This document shows positions 1 through 9,614 of a DNA stretch of 64,000 bases, piece after piece. The translations under genes and the position numbers were made by a program. Positions within the stretch are counted from its first letter, which is position 1. Each line of letters begins with the position of its first letter. Origin of the DNA: Bog-473 sp963738135 (GTDB taxonomy: Bacteria; Actinomycetota; Acidimicrobiia; Acidimicrobiales; RAAP-2); NCBI GenBank assembly GCA_963738135.1, contig CAVTVK010000001.1:620001-684000 (forward strand), read 5' to 3'. The notes beneath the pieces were generated by a model, which saw only the letters and a list, made by a program, of their open reading frames with translations, did not search any database and was not told where the DNA came from.

Positions 1-114
1 TCAGGCCCTCGGGAAAGTGAGGTTGCGGGGGTCCGGGTGCGTGGCCCAGCATCGATGCCCACGTTAGCCCTGCGTCCAGAGCGCTGCGGATCCGAGGGTC
101 TACCCTCTCGACCC

Positions 115-2401
115 ATGGACGAACCTCAGCAGATCGGCTTCACCACGGCCGAGTCGACCCCACGTTTCCCGCACGAGCCCAAGCCCCCACAGGGTGCCCC
201 CAATGTCATCGCCATCGTGCTCGACGACACCGGCTTCGGCCATCTGGGTGCCTTCGGCTCCGACATCGGGACGCCCCACCTCGACGTCCTGGCGGCCGGT
301 GGGGCACCGTTCAACCGCTTCCACGTCACCTCCCTGTGCTCACCCACGAGGGCATCGTTCTTCACCGGTCGCAACCACCACGCCGTCGGGATGGGCTTCC
401 TGGCCGACATCCCGCTGGCCTACCCGGGGTATGACGCCCGGCTGCCCAAGTCGGCCGCCACGCTCCCCCGCCTACTGCGTGACTCCGGCTATTCGACGAT
501 GGCCGTCGGCAAATGGCACCTGACGCCCCGGTGGCAGCGCTCGGCTGCCGGACCCTTCGACACCTGGCCGCTCGGCCTCGGGTTCGAACGCTACTACGGC
601 TTCCTGCAGGGCGACACCAACCACTGGGCCCCGAACCTCGTGTGCGACAACCACTACATCGAGGCCCCGCTCCGGCCCGAGGAGGGCTACCACCTGAGCG
701 AGGACCTGGCGGATCAGGCCGTCCGGATGGTGCAGGATCAGCAGCAGGGGGCGCCCGGCAAACCCTTCTTCCTGTACTTCGCCCTGGGCGCCATGCACGC
801 CCCGCATCACGTGGCGCCCGAGTGGGTCGACCCCTACCGGGGCGTGTTCGACAAGGGATGGGACGCCTGGCGCGCCGAGGTCTTCGAACGCCAGCGCGCC
901 TCGGGCATCGTGCCCGAGGGCACGGTGCTCACCGAGCGGCCCGAGTGGGTCCAGGGCTGGGCCGACCTCTCGAGCGAAGAGCGGCGCATGCTGGCCCGCC
1001 AGCAGGAGGTCTTCGCCGGCTTCCTGACCCATACCGACGCGCAGATCGGTCGGGTGCTCTCCTCCCTCGAGGACCTGGGGGCGCTCGAGAACACGCTGGT
1101 CCTGGTCTTCTCCGACAACGGCGCCAGCGCCGAGGGAGGAAAGGCCGGCAGTTTCAACGAGCACCGGTTCACCGCGCACATCCGCGAGTCAATGGACGAG
1201 AATCTGGCGCACTACGACGACTGGGGTGGGTTCAGCACGTACAACCACTACTCGTGGGCCTGGGCCTGGGCGGGCAACACGCCACACAAACTCTGGAAGC
1301 GCTACACCTGGCTGGGAGGCACCCGCACCCCGCTCATCGTGCACTGGCCGGGCCGGATCGCCCAGCCCGGCACGGTGCGCAACCAGTTCGCGCACGCCAT
1401 CGACCTCATGCCGACGATCATGGGAGCTGCCGGTCTCGACATCCCCGACGAGGTCGACGGTGTGGCCCAGCAGGCGGTGGACGGGGTGAGCCTGCTCTCG
1501 ACGCTCGAGGACCCGACGACGCCCGAGCAGCACCACACCCAGTACTTCGAGATGATGGGCTCGCGCTCCATCTACCACGAGGGATGGAAGGCCACGACGA
1601 ATCACATCAGCACCGGCATCCTCGACGAAGAGGAGCTGGCCGTCGGGAGCCGTGACTTCGGGGACGACCGCTGGGAGCTCTTCGACCTGACGGTCGACTT
1701 CTCCGAGTCCACCGACCGCGCCGGCGACGAGCCGGAGCGAGCACAGCGGATGCGCGACCTGTGGGATGCCGAGGCGTTGCGCAACAGGGTCCTGCCCATC
1801 TCCGACGGGTTGGTCGACCGCTTCGGGGGGTTCATCCCGCCGGTCTGGCCCGCCGGCCGGTCACGAACGTTCCGACCGGGCGGTGGCCCTGTCGCGGACG
1901 AGTCTGTTCCCCTGCTCTGGGGAGGATTCGACATCACGGCCGAGATCGACACCGACCGCGGCGCGGCGGACGGCGTGATCTTCGCCCTCGGTGATTGGTT
2001 CGGGGGCTACGCCCTCTACCTGGTCGAGGGCAGGACGCATTTCACCTTCGCCGCGGGCAGCGGACGCGCTCGAACTGATGATGCCGGCAGCCCTGCAGGC
2101 CGGCCGCCACGAGCTCACGGTCTCCTATGCGGCGGGCCAGGGCGGAGGCGTCGGCCGCATGGTCCTACGGGTCGACGGGACGGAGGTCGACGAGACGGCA
2201 GTGGAGGGGATGCTGCCGCTGGCCGTCCAGCACGGCGGGGCGGGCCTGCGTCTCGGCTGGGACAGCGGCTTCCCCGTGTCCTCGCGCTACGCCCCGCCAG
2301 CGCCCCTCGAGGGGACGGTCCACGGCGTGCGCGTCGACACGCCCGGAACGTTGCGGCCCGACCCGAGCGACGAGGTGCGCGCCGCCCTCCACGCCGACTG
2401 A
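115..2401 (+). CDS. Arylsulfatase, large actinobacterial type (one frameshift)
   Basis: Sulfatase-family hydrolase of sulfate esters. The formylglycine signature CSPTR lies at residues 75-79 and the metal-binding pair D37-D38 sits in VLDDTG; GKWH and SDNGAS motifs follow. About 762 codons matches the long mycobacterial AtsA/AtsD-like class rather than the roughly 540-residue Pseudomonas enzyme. I chose the ATG at 115 because the ORF upstream of it (from 37) has no sulfatase-like sequence. The reading frame shifts by +1 near 2060: the first 648 or so residues are in one frame and the last 112, a lectin-like jelly-roll tail, continue in the next frame to the TGA at 2399-2401. One extra base explains this, so it may be a sequencing error. 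No signal peptide is visible. The substrate cannot be told. Confidence 0.88.
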
Positions 2402-2424
2402 TCGCCGACCGATCGGCGGCGCGG

Positions 2425-3414
2425 TCAGTCGTGGTGCGGCACGCCGGCCAGCTCGCTGAGCTCCTCGATGCGCCACGCCCCCGCAGCCGTACCAGCGGCG
2501 GCGGCCTGCAGGGCCAGTCGCTGCAGCAGCGCGTTCACCGGTGTGGGCACACCGTGGAGGCCCCCGAGGAGCACGATCTCGCCGTTGAGGAACTCCGCCT
2601 CGATCGACCCGGACCCGCGGGCGAGGCTCTGCCAACTGGAGCCACCCTGCCACTCCCCCGACGGCGTGGCGGCTATCTGCAGGAAGTCCGCCCGGCGCGC
2701 CCGGTCCTCCTCCGAGGTCGCGGCGTCGATCCCCGCTGCCGCCAAGGCCTCCTTGCCCTCGCGCTGGGCCTCCCGGGCCAGCGGGCCGAAGCGGCCCTCG
2801 GGCCCAGCGAGCGCCTCCACGGCGTTGGCCAGGTTCATGAGGAGCTTGCGGTACTTCCAGCGCATGATGTCCGGGCGGGCCACCGACTGGAAGGTCGTCG
2901 TCGCGATGACGTCCGCGATCAGCTGACCCCTGTCACCCAGGCCGCCCGGAAAGCGACCGAGATCGAGCATTCCCGAGACGGGGGCCGAGTGCACCTGCAC
3001 CACACCGGGTCGCAGCTGGGTCGCCGGGCACATGACGCACATGGCGTAGGTGTGGGGGAAATGGCGCAGCACGCGGCGCTCGTTCTCCACGCCGTTCTGC
3101 ATGCAGACCACCGGCGTGCCCGGCGGTGCCACCGCGATCAGTTGCGCGAGCGCATGCTCGGTGTGCTGCCCTTTCACGGCGAGAAGCACCACCGGGTCGC
3201 CGTCGGCGTCGCTTTCCCAGGCCACCCGCCCGGGGTCCTCCACCGCTGGGACCGGCAGCGTCACCGTTCCGTCGGGTGCCTCGAGCACGAGGCCGGACTG
3301 CAGGGCGCGGCCGTGGTCACCCCGTGCAACCAGCGTGACGTCATAGCCCCGCTCGAACAGGCGGCCTCCGACGGCGCCGCCAATGGCCCCGGCGCCCAGC
3401 ACGACGAATCGCAT
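2425..3414 (-). CDS. Ketopantoate reductase family protein (PanE/ApbA-like)
   Basis: A 329-residue NADPH-dependent reductase of the 2-dehydropantoate 2-reductase family. The N-terminal Rossmann motif GAGAIGG is at residues 7-13, a lysine in LLAVKGQ and the QNGVENE loop fit the substrate and cofactor site, and the helical C-terminal domain carries KYRKLLMNLANAV. I chose the ATG at 3412-3414 because the nucleotide-binding strand begins directly after it; an in-frame ATG eight codons upstream is possible. It is divergent from the MpaB-like gene with 38 bp between the starts. PanE paralogues with unknown substrates are common in actinomycetes, so a role in pantothenate synthesis is only one option. 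Confidence 0.85.
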   Translation of the reverse strand: MRFVVLGAGAIGGAVGGRLFERGYDVTLVARGDHGRALQSGLVLEAPDGTVTLPVPAVEDPGRVAWESDADGDPVVLLAVKGQHTEHALAQLIAVAPPGTPVVCMQNGVENERRVLRHFPHTYAMCVMCPATQLRPGVVQVHSAPVSGMLDLGRFPGGLGDRGQLIADVIATTTFQSVARPDIMRWKYRKLLMNLANAVEALAGPEGRFGPLAREAQREGKEALAAAGIDAATSEEDRARRADFLQIAATPSGEWQGGSSWQSLARGSGSIEAEFLNGEIVLLGGLHGVPTPVNALLQRLALQAAAAGTAAGAWRIEELSELAGVPHHD

Positions 3415-3452
3415 GGTCTGACTCTGCCACGGTCGCATGCGAAGCTCTGCCC

Positions 3453-4385
3453 GTGGCGTCGTTGAACCCGGTGGAGCGTGCGGCCGCCCTGGGCGGCTCC
3501 GTCGCCGCTGCGCCACTGCGCCTCGTGGGCGGGCTCGCCGCTCCGGCCCGGGGTGACATGGCCCGCTCGGTTCGGCGTGCCATCGGCGTCGCCGAGAAAC
3601 GGCCACCGATCGCTTCCGACCCCGATGAGGCGTACCTGCCTCCCGGGGGCCTCGCCCGCCGGGTCCACGGGGACCTGCCGTCCATGCTGGTCGGCGGGGT
3701 CAGCGCGTTGTTGCTCCAGACACTGCACCCGCTGGCCATGGCCGGTGTGGCCGAGCACTCCAGCTACCAGGAGGACCCGTTGGGGCGGCTACGCCGGACC
3801 GCGTCGTTCGTCGGCACGACGACCTTCGGCACAGTGGCCGAGGCGGAGGCCGCCATCGACCAGGTCCAGCGCGTGCATCGCCGGGTCAAGGGCATTGCGC
3901 CCGACGGGAGGCCCTACTCGGCCGACGACCCCGAGCTCGTCACGTTCATCCACGTCGCCGAGATGGCCAGCTTCCTGGCGTCGTCGCAGCGTTACGCAAG
4001 CCGACCGCTCACGCCCGAGGAATGCGACGGGTACTTCGAGGAGGTGGCGCCGGTGGCCATGGCCCTCGGCGCGACGTGGGTGCCGCGCTCGTCCGCCGAG
4101 GTGGAGAGCTACCTCCTGCACATGCGGCCCGCGCTCTACGCCGGACCGCAGGCGAGGGCGGCCAGGGACTGGCTGCTGCGCGGGGTGGCCCGACGGCCGG
4201 GCGATCGGGCGGTCTACTCCCTGGTGGTGGCGGCCGCGATCGGTATCCTGCCCGGCTGGGCCCGCCGTGAGCTCGGCCTCTCCGTCGCCGGCCCCCTCGA
4301 CCTGCTCGTCGACACCGCGGCGGTCGCCCCGCTCACGCGGGCGCTGTCAACGGCGCTGCGTTGGGTCGTCACGCCGCCCGGCTGA
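3453..4385 (+). CDS. Oxygenase MpaB family protein (DUF2236, rubber oxygenase-like fold)
   Basis: A 310-residue protein of the DUF2236 family, to which latex-clearing protein and MpaB belong; these are b-type haem proteins. The family core is visible: LLLQTLHPLAMAGVAEHS supplies the likely haem-ligand histidine, RRTASFV follows, then VHRRVKG and a long helical C-terminus. The GTG at 3453 is the start that gives a complete N-terminus; an ATG near 3559 would cut into the family region. Its role and substrate are unknown. It ends 3 bp before the convergent SDR gene. Confidence 0.82.
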   Translation: MASLNPVERAAALGGSVAAAPLRLVGGLAAPARGDMARSVRRAIGVAEKRPPIASDPDEAYLPPGGLARRVHGDLPSMLVGGVSALLLQTLHPLAMAGVAEHSSYQEDPLGRLRRTASFVGTTTFGTVAEAEAAIDQVQRVHRRVKGIAPDGRPYSADDPELVTFIHVAEMASFLASSQRYASRPLTPEECDGYFEEVAPVAMALGATWVPRSSAEVESYLLHMRPALYAGPQARAARDWLLRGVARRPGDRAVYSLVVAAAIGILPGWARRELGLSVAGPLDLLVDTAAVAPLTRALSTALRWVVTPPG

Positions 4386-4388
4386 CCC

Positions 4389-5129
4389 TCAAGTCGCAAG
4401 GGAGAGGCCGCCGTCGATCACGACGACCTGGCCCGTGACGTACCCGGCGCGTGCCAGCAACAGGATGACCTCCGCCACGTCGTCGGGTTGCCCCGAGCGC
4501 TTGAGCGGCGTCACCTGACTGACCACGTCGCGCACGACGTCCCAGTCCGCCGTCCACGGCGTGTCGACCAGGCCGGGCGCCACGGCGTTGACCCGCACCT
4601 CCGGTCCGACCACCTTGGCCAGCAACACCGTCATGTGATTGAGGGCCGCTTTGCTGGCGGCGTACGGGATGGAGGAGCCGGTCGGCCGCACGCCTGCGAC
4701 CGATGCCACGTTGACGACCGAGCCGTGGGCCTCGCGGAGGGCCGGGAGAGCGGCCACCGTCATTGCCCACGTCCCGAAGACGTTGACCTCGAAGATCCGT
4801 CGCCACACATCGACGGAGGCCGCCGCGACGTCGTGGTGCGGAATCACGGCGGTGGTCCCCGCGTTGTTCACGAGCGTGTCGAGCCGGCCCCAGCGCTCGA
4901 GGGCGGCGGCCACCAGCCGGTCCGGCACGTCCGGCTCCGTGATGTCGCCCTGAACGTAGTGGGCGTCGGGCAGCGAGGCGGCCACCGCCTCGCCCTCCTC
5001 GACCGAGCGCGCCGAGTTGATCAGGACGGCGGCACCCTCGGCGGCGAATGCGCGCGCCGTTGCCGCGCCGATCCCACTGGACGAGCCGGTGACGGCGACG
5101 ACTTGTCCCTCGAGGGAGGCGCCGCTCAT
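4389..5129 (-). CDS. Short-chain dehydrogenase/reductase
   Basis: A classical SDR of 246 residues. It has the cofactor motif TGSSSGIG near residues 14-21, the NNAG motif, the catalytic serine in VNVASVAG and the YAASK catalytic pair. The C-terminus carries the usual GQVVVIDGG. It starts 10 bp after the aldose-epimerase-like gene on the same strand, so the two are probably co-transcribed. The substrate is not predictable from sequence. Confidence 0.9.
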   Translation of the reverse strand: MSGASLEGQVVAVTGSSSGIGAATARAFAAEGAAVLINSARSVEEGEAVAASLPDAHYVQGDITEPDVPDRLVAAALERWGRLDTLVNNAGTTAVIPHHDVAAASVDVWRRIFEVNVFGTWAMTVAALPALREAHGSVVNVASVAGVRPTGSSIPYAASKAALNHMTVLLAKVVGPEVRVNAVAPGLVDTPWTADWDVVRDVVSQVTPLKRSGQPDDVAEVILLLARAGYVTGQVVVIDGGLSLAT

Positions 5130-5139
5130 GATCCTGTCG

Positions 5140-6084
5140 TCACCGGGGCTCGATCCCCCAGCGGGCCGTCCACTCCTGTCCGGGCTGGAGCGCGAGCAGG
5201 TCGGTGCCCGTGCGCAGCGCGTTGGGCGGACAGGTCATCGGCTCAATGGCGACGCCCCTCCGGCGGCGTTGGACCTCGCCCAGCGTGTCGCCCGTGTACA
5301 CCATGAGGTAGGGGAAGCCCGCGTCCACCCAGAGGTCGGCTCCGCTCACGCCCCCCGGCGCGTCGAGCGTGACCCGGGTCAGTCCGTCGGCGTCGCGTTC
5401 GAGGGTCGTGTAGGCGGTATCGAGCACGGCCGGACCCACGAAGCGCGCCGTGGTGAAGTCCCGCTCGGTGCCCTCCACCGGCGAGAGGACCCCCGTCGGC
5501 AACCCGCGGTCGTCCATGTCGAGCGTGTGCCGGGCCGGCACGTGCAGGATGGCACCGTCCACCGTGTCCGCCCCCGCCTTGAGGTACGGGTGGAAACCGA
5601 TGCCGAAGGGGATCTCGCTCTGCTCCAGCGACTGGGCGCGGGTGGTGACGCTCAGGCCCTCGCGACCGACGTGGTACTCCAGCTCGAGCAGGAGGGAGAA
5701 CGGGTAGCCCGGCGAGGGGTGAAGCTGCAGGCGCAGGGAGAGCTGGTTCTGATGCCGGGTCTGGAGCGTCCAGGGCATCCAGCGCACCAGCCCGTGGATG
5801 GCGTTGCGGCGCTCCGGCTCGTCCAACGCCGCCTGCGCCCGCACCCCGTTGAACTCGTAGCGGCCGTCAGCCAGGCGATTGGGCCAGGGGGCGAGCACTT
5901 GGCCCCGCCCCGAATGGGACCACTCGTCGGTACCGAAGCCGTCGAGGATCTGAGTCGGGCCGACGGAGTAGGACCGGAGGGTGGCGCCCACCTCGCAGAC
6001 GATGACCTCCTGGCCGCCGTGCCCGATGCGCCACTGCTGCCCGGTGGGTGAGGCGATGGAGATCCTGGGCGAGGGGGCGGGCAT
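5140..6084 (-). CDS. Aldose 1-epimerase family protein (GalM-like)
   Basis: A galactose-mutarotase-fold protein of about 314 residues that probably interconverts the anomers of a sugar. Family motifs in order are APWPNRLADGRYEFNG, the HGLV motif with its catalytic-type histidine, GFHPYL and AIEPMTCPPNAL near the end. I use the ATG at 6082-6084; a GTG at 6112-6114 would add ten residues with no family match, and neither start has a clear ribosome-binding site. It lies upstream of the SDR at 4389-5129 with a 10 bp gap, so the pair may act on the same sugar or polyol. Confidence 0.85.
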   Translation of the reverse strand: MPAPSPRISIASPTGQQWRIGHGGQEVIVCEVGATLRSYSVGPTQILDGFGTDEWSHSGRGQVLAPWPNRLADGRYEFNGVRAQAALDEPERRNAIHGLVRWMPWTLQTRHQNQLSLRLQLHPSPGYPFSLLLELEYHVGREGLSVTTRAQSLEQSEIPFGIGFHPYLKAGADTVDGAILHVPARHTLDMDDRGLPTGVLSPVEGTERDFTTARFVGPAVLDTAYTTLERDADGLTRVTLDAPGGVSGADLWVDAGFPYLMVYTGDTLGEVQRRRRGVAIEPMTCPPNALRTGTDLLALQPGQEWTARWGIEPR

Positions 6085-6227
6085 TGCGAGTGAATTGAAG
6101 CAGACCAGGGCCACGGCGTGGGCGAGGGGGTGTGGGCGGGCCGACGTGACGTCCGCGTGACAGGGGCCCGAACGGGCGGTGGACGGGCCCCCTCCCCCGA
6201 GACCACCGGCGGTAGGGTGAGCGCATC

Positions 6228-7151
6228 GTGCGGATTCTCGTCACCAACGACGATGGTGTGAGTGCCCCCGGACTGGCGGCGCTCACACGGGCGCTGGCGC
6301 GCTGGGCCGAGGACGCGGGCGGCGACCCGGCCCACGAGATCATCGTGGTGGCGCCCAGCTCCAACTACAGCGGCGCCGGCGCGGCGGTCGGGTCGGTGAC
6401 CGATCACACGACCATCCCCTACCAGCGGGCCCAGGTCGAGGGCGCCGAGGCGGTGGAGGCCTACGGGCTCGATGCCTCCCCCGCGCTGTCGGTCATCGCC
6501 GGCGCGCTCGGGGCCGTGGGCCCCAAGCCCGACCTCGTCCTCTCGGGCATCAACCACGGCGTCAACGTGGGACGCTCCGTGCTGCACTCCGGGACCGTCG
6601 GAGCGGCGTTGACCGCCAGCCAGCTCGGAATCAGCGCGCTGGCCGTGTCCCTGCGGGTGGGCATCGAGCCCGACCCGTGGGAGTCGGCGGCGGACATCGC
6701 GGTCGCCCTCATCCCGCTGCTGGTCGCGGCGCCGGTGCGCACGGTGCTGAACCTCAACGTGCCGCACTTGCCGCTGGCCGAGATACGGGGCCTGCGTTGG
6801 GCCCGGGTGAGCGGCGCCGGCCTGATCAAGTCGGCTCAGGGCACGGGAACGTGGGAGGCGCCCAACATCGAGGAGATCGAGGGCCCTGCCGCCGCCGAGG
6901 CGGCCCGGTCGATCATGGAGGGTGAGCCCGACGAGAAGGGCGAGATCGTGCTGACGGTTGGCTCACCGTTCCCACACTCGGGCGACCTCGGCCTGGCCGA
7001 TTCGGGCGCCGAGGATGCGACGCTGGTGGCCCAGGGCTACGCCGCCCTGACCGCCCTGCGGGGTCCGCGGGCCGACGAGGACGAGGAGCTGCTGGCCACG
7101 CTCGACACGGGGCTCGGATCGGCGCTCGCTGGCTTCGCCTTCACCGGCTGA
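6228..7151 (+). CDS. surE: 5'/3'-nucleotidase SurE
   Basis: Survival protein SurE, a metal-dependent phosphatase acting on nucleoside monophosphates. The metal-binding TNDDG motif is at residues 6-10 directly after a GTG start, followed by APSSNYSGAG and the SGINHGVNVG motif. At 307 residues it is longer than the usual 250-260 because of an extended C-terminus. It is divergent from the epimerase operon and ends 4 bp before the convergent release-factor gene. Confidence 0.92.
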   Translation: MRILVTNDDGVSAPGLAALTRALARWAEDAGGDPAHEIIVVAPSSNYSGAGAAVGSVTDHTTIPYQRAQVEGAEAVEAYGLDASPALSVIAGALGAVGPKPDLVLSGINHGVNVGRSVLHSGTVGAALTASQLGISALAVSLRVGIEPDPWESAADIAVALIPLLVAAPVRTVLNLNVPHLPLAEIRGLRWARVSGAGLIKSAQGTGTWEAPNIEEIEGPAAAEAARSIMEGEPDEKGEIVLTVGSPFPHSGDLGLADSGAEDATLVAQGYAALTALRGPRADEDEELLATLDTGLGSALAGFAFTG

Positions 7152-7155
7152 GCGG

Positions 7156-7578
7156 TCAGTCGTCTTCGCCCGGCGGTCGCCGGCGCTTCTTCGTCTCCGA
7201 ACGGCGGCGCTTGGCGTCGACGCGACGCACCTTGGAGCTCTTGGTCGGCCGGGTCGGCGCCCTGACCGGCTGGACCCGTAGGCCGGCGTCCAGCTTGGTC
7301 GCCAAGCGCTGCAACGCCAGCTCGCGGTTGCGGGCCTGCGAGCGCGAGTCCGAGGCGCTGGCGCGCACGATCGGGCCGATGCGCTCGAGCAGACGGGCGC
7401 GCTGGCGCGGCCCGAGCGTCTGGGAGGCACCGACGTCGAACTGCACCTCCACCCGGCTCAAGGTCCGGTTGGCGTGCTGCCCCCCTGGGCCACCCGACGT
7501 CGTGGCCCGCCAGGAGATCTCGGCCAGCGGGAGATCCAGTCCCCTGTGCACGTGGAGGGTCTCGTCTCCGGCCACCAC
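7156..7578 (-). CDS. arfB: Peptidyl-tRNA hydrolase / release factor-like protein (ArfB type)
   Basis: A ribosome-rescue factor of about 140 residues. It carries the GGQ peptidyl-tRNA hydrolysis motif in SGGPGGQHANRT, preceded by the EISWRATTS segment typical of ArfB/YaeJ, and ends in a very basic tail rich in K and R that in ArfB enters the empty mRNA channel. I chose the tandem GTG at 7576-7578 or 7573-7575 because it gives the family length; a longer reading adds unrelated residues. The start is 35 bp from the divergent aldo/keto reductase. Confidence 0.88.
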   Translation of the reverse strand: MVAGDETLHVHRGLDLPLAEISWRATTSGGPGGQHANRTLSRVEVQFDVGASQTLGPRQRARLLERIGPIVRASASDSRSQARNRELALQRLATKLDAGLRVQPVRAPTRPTKSSKVRRVDAKRRRSETKKRRRPPGEDD

Positions 7579-7613
7579 ACGAGCGTACGAGCACCCGGGT
7601 ACGCTCCCGTGCC

Positions 7614-8612
7614 ATGGACTACCGACACCTCGGACGCTCGGGCATGCTCGTCTCTGCCCTCTCATACGGAAACTGGATCACCCACGGCAGCCAGATTGAG
7701 GAGGATGCGGCTGCGGCGTGCGTGAAGGCGTCCCTCGACGCCGGCATCACCACCTTCGACACGGCCGACGTCTACGCCATCGGTGCGGCCGAGTCCGTAC
7801 TGGGCCGTGCGCTCAAGCACGTGCGGCGTGAATCGGTCGAGATCTTCACCAAGGTCTACTGGCCGACAGGGCCCAACCCCAACGACCGCGGGCTCTCGCG
7901 CAAGCACATCATCGAGTCGCTCCACGCGTCGCTCGGGCGGCTCCAGACCGACCACGTCGATCTCCTCCAGGCACACCGCTACGACTACGCCACTCCATTG
8001 GAGGAGACGCTGCGGGCCTTCGACGACCTGGTGCGCCAGGGCAAGGTCCACTACATCGGTGTCTCCGAGTGGACGGCCGAGCAGATCGGGGACGCATTGC
8101 GGCTGGCCGACGAGATGGGCTTCGACCGCATCGTCTCCAGCCAGCCCCAGTACTCCCTGATCTGGCGCGTCATCGAGGCCGAGGTGGTCCCGCTCAGCCA
8201 GAAGGAGGGCGTGGGCCAGATCGTCTGGTCGCCGTTGGCGCAGGGCGTCCTGACCGGCAAGTACCTTCCGGGCCAGTCCGGCCCACCGGCGGGTTCCAGG
8301 GCCACGGGTCCCGAGGGGGCCGAAATGAGCTGGCTGCTGCGCGACGAGGTGCTCGAGCCCGTGCAGGCCTACGCCGCGCTGTGCCGCGAGGCGGGCTACA
8401 CGCCGGCGTCGGTCGCCCTGGCCTGGGTGCTGCGCAACGAGAACGTGAGCAGCGCCATCGTCGGCGCCAGCCGGCCCGAGCAGATCGGCGAGAACGTCAA
8501 GGCGCTCGACGTCGTGCTCGAGCCCGATTTCGTGGAGGCGATCGAGAAGGTGCTCGAGCCCACCACGCTCTTCGACCCCGGGTTCACGCTCAGCCCGACC
8601 ACCCGGCCCTGA
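7614..8612 (+). CDS. Aldo/keto reductase (K+ channel beta-subunit-like)
   Basis: A 332-residue NADPH-dependent oxidoreductase with a TIM-barrel fold. The catalytic tetrad is visible: D49 and Y54 in FDTADVY, K80 in IFTKVYW, and H121 in LLQAHRYD. The C-terminal cofactor loop AIVGASRPEQIGENV is also present. It resembles the Kv-beta/YghZ branch of the family, which reduces aldehydes. No operon partner follows on the same strand; the next gene is convergent. Confidence 0.9.
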   Translation: MDYRHLGRSGMLVSALSYGNWITHGSQIEEDAAAACVKASLDAGITTFDTADVYAIGAAESVLGRALKHVRRESVEIFTKVYWPTGPNPNDRGLSRKHIIESLHASLGRLQTDHVDLLQAHRYDYATPLEETLRAFDDLVRQGKVHYIGVSEWTAEQIGDALRLADEMGFDRIVSSQPQYSLIWRVIEAEVVPLSQKEGVGQIVWSPLAQGVLTGKYLPGQSGPPAGSRATGPEGAEMSWLLRDEVLEPVQAYAALCREAGYTPASVALAWVLRNENVSSAIVGASRPEQIGENVKALDVVLEPDFVEAIEKVLEPTTLFDPGFTLSPTTRP

Positions 8613-8627
8613 CGCGGGCCGGGTCGT

Positions 8628-9095
8628 TCAGCCCGGCGTGTCGAAGCGCGATGTGAAGGAGCGCACCTGCAGCGTCGTGTGCGTGCGGTGCTCCTCGAAG
8701 ACCCGGGTATACCCGGTGTGTGCGATGCGCCAGCCCTCGTCGGTCCGGCGGTAGCGGTCGGCATAGAACGCGGTGCCGGCGATCTCGAGGTCGGCGGCGG
8801 GCACGATGACGCGGTCCTGGAGGTACCACGTACCATCCGCTGTCGTCTCCGAGGTGAAGGTGATTTCGGGGTGATGGCCGTGATGCTCGGTCACCATGCC
8901 GGTGTCGCCCAGGACGTCACGCAGCCAGGTGACGATGGCCGTCCGGCCCTGCAGCACCGTCTTGCCGTCCTCGTAGGACGCCGTGACGTCCTCGGTGAGC
9001 AGGGCCCCCAGGTCGTCGAACTGCTTGAGGTCCAGCGTCCGGAAATAGGCATACTTCAGGCGACGGATGGCCTCGAGCTCGGCTGCGGTGTCCAC
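8628..9095 (-). CDS. SnoaL-like / nuclear transport factor 2 family protein
   Basis: A 155-residue NTF2-fold protein of the SnoaL_4 type, a group that includes small hydratases, isomerases and ring dehydratases. The family start ELEAIRRLKYAYFRTLD, the DDLGALLTEDVTASY segment and the C-terminal YRRTDEGWRIAHTGYTR are clear. I chose the GTG at 9093-9095 because AGAGGTG sits a few bases upstream, which overrules longer readings. The histidine-rich stretch TEHHGHH may contribute to the pocket. The function is unknown. Confidence 0.82.
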   Translation of the reverse strand: MDTAAELEAIRRLKYAYFRTLDLKQFDDLGALLTEDVTASYEDGKTVLQGRTAIVTWLRDVLGDTGMVTEHHGHHPEITFTSETTADGTWYLQDRVIVPAADLEIAGTAFYADRYRRTDEGWRIAHTGYTRVFEEHRTHTTLQVRSFTSRFDTPG

Positions 9096-9191
9096 GGGTG
9101 CACCTCTTTCGATCTGGCCCGCACAGGCCGCGGCCAGGGTACTTTCCCGAGGAGTTGGCGAGAGCACCGATTCGGGAGCACCATCTCCCGC

Positions 9192-9614
9192 GTGTCCGGG
9201 GTCAGGAAGCGCCAGCGCATCGCCGTCTACGGCCTCTGCCTCGACGCCGACGGGAGGATCCTGCTGGCCCGGGCGTCGCCGGCCATCACCCTGCAGGGCC
9301 GCTGGTTCCTGCCCGGGGGCGGCGTGGACCATGGCGAGAACCCGATCGACTCGCTCACCAGGGAGATGGAAGAGGAGTCGGGGTTGGCGGTCACCGTGGG
9401 GCCCCTGCTCGACGTCCTCTCGGACCTGCGGACGATCCCCGACGGCACCAGGCTGCACACGGTGCGCATCATCTACCGGGTGGCGTCCTGGTCGGGGACG
9501 CTGCGACCCGAGGTCGGCGGGACCACCGACGCCGTGGGATGGTTCACCCCAGAGGAGGTGCGCGACATGCCACTCGCCCACTACGTCCAGATCGTCGTGG
9601 ACCGGCTGCTGTGA
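9192..9614 (+). CDS. NUDIX hydrolase
   Basis: A 140-residue NUDIX pyrophosphohydrolase. The 23-residue Nudix box is a perfect match to the consensus GX5EX7REUXEEXGU; it begins at GGVDHGE and ends at REMEEESGL. The substrate, usually a nucleoside diphosphate derivative, cannot be told. The GTG at 9192 gives a compact domain. Its TGA stop overlaps the GTG start of the following NADH dehydrogenase (GTGA), so the two are translationally coupled. Confidence 0.9.
   Translation: MSGVRKRQRIAVYGLCLDADGRILLARASPAITLQGRWFLPGGGVDHGENPIDSLTREMEEESGLAVTVGPLLDVLSDLRTIPDGTRLHTVRIIYRVASWSGTLRPEVGGTTDAVGWFTPEEVRDMPLAHYVQIVVDRLL

Noticed and set aside
37..114. Start of the arylsulfatase at the ATG-like codon at 37
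   Set aside because: The 26 residues before M at 115 have no sulfatase similarity and look like random GC-rich coding.
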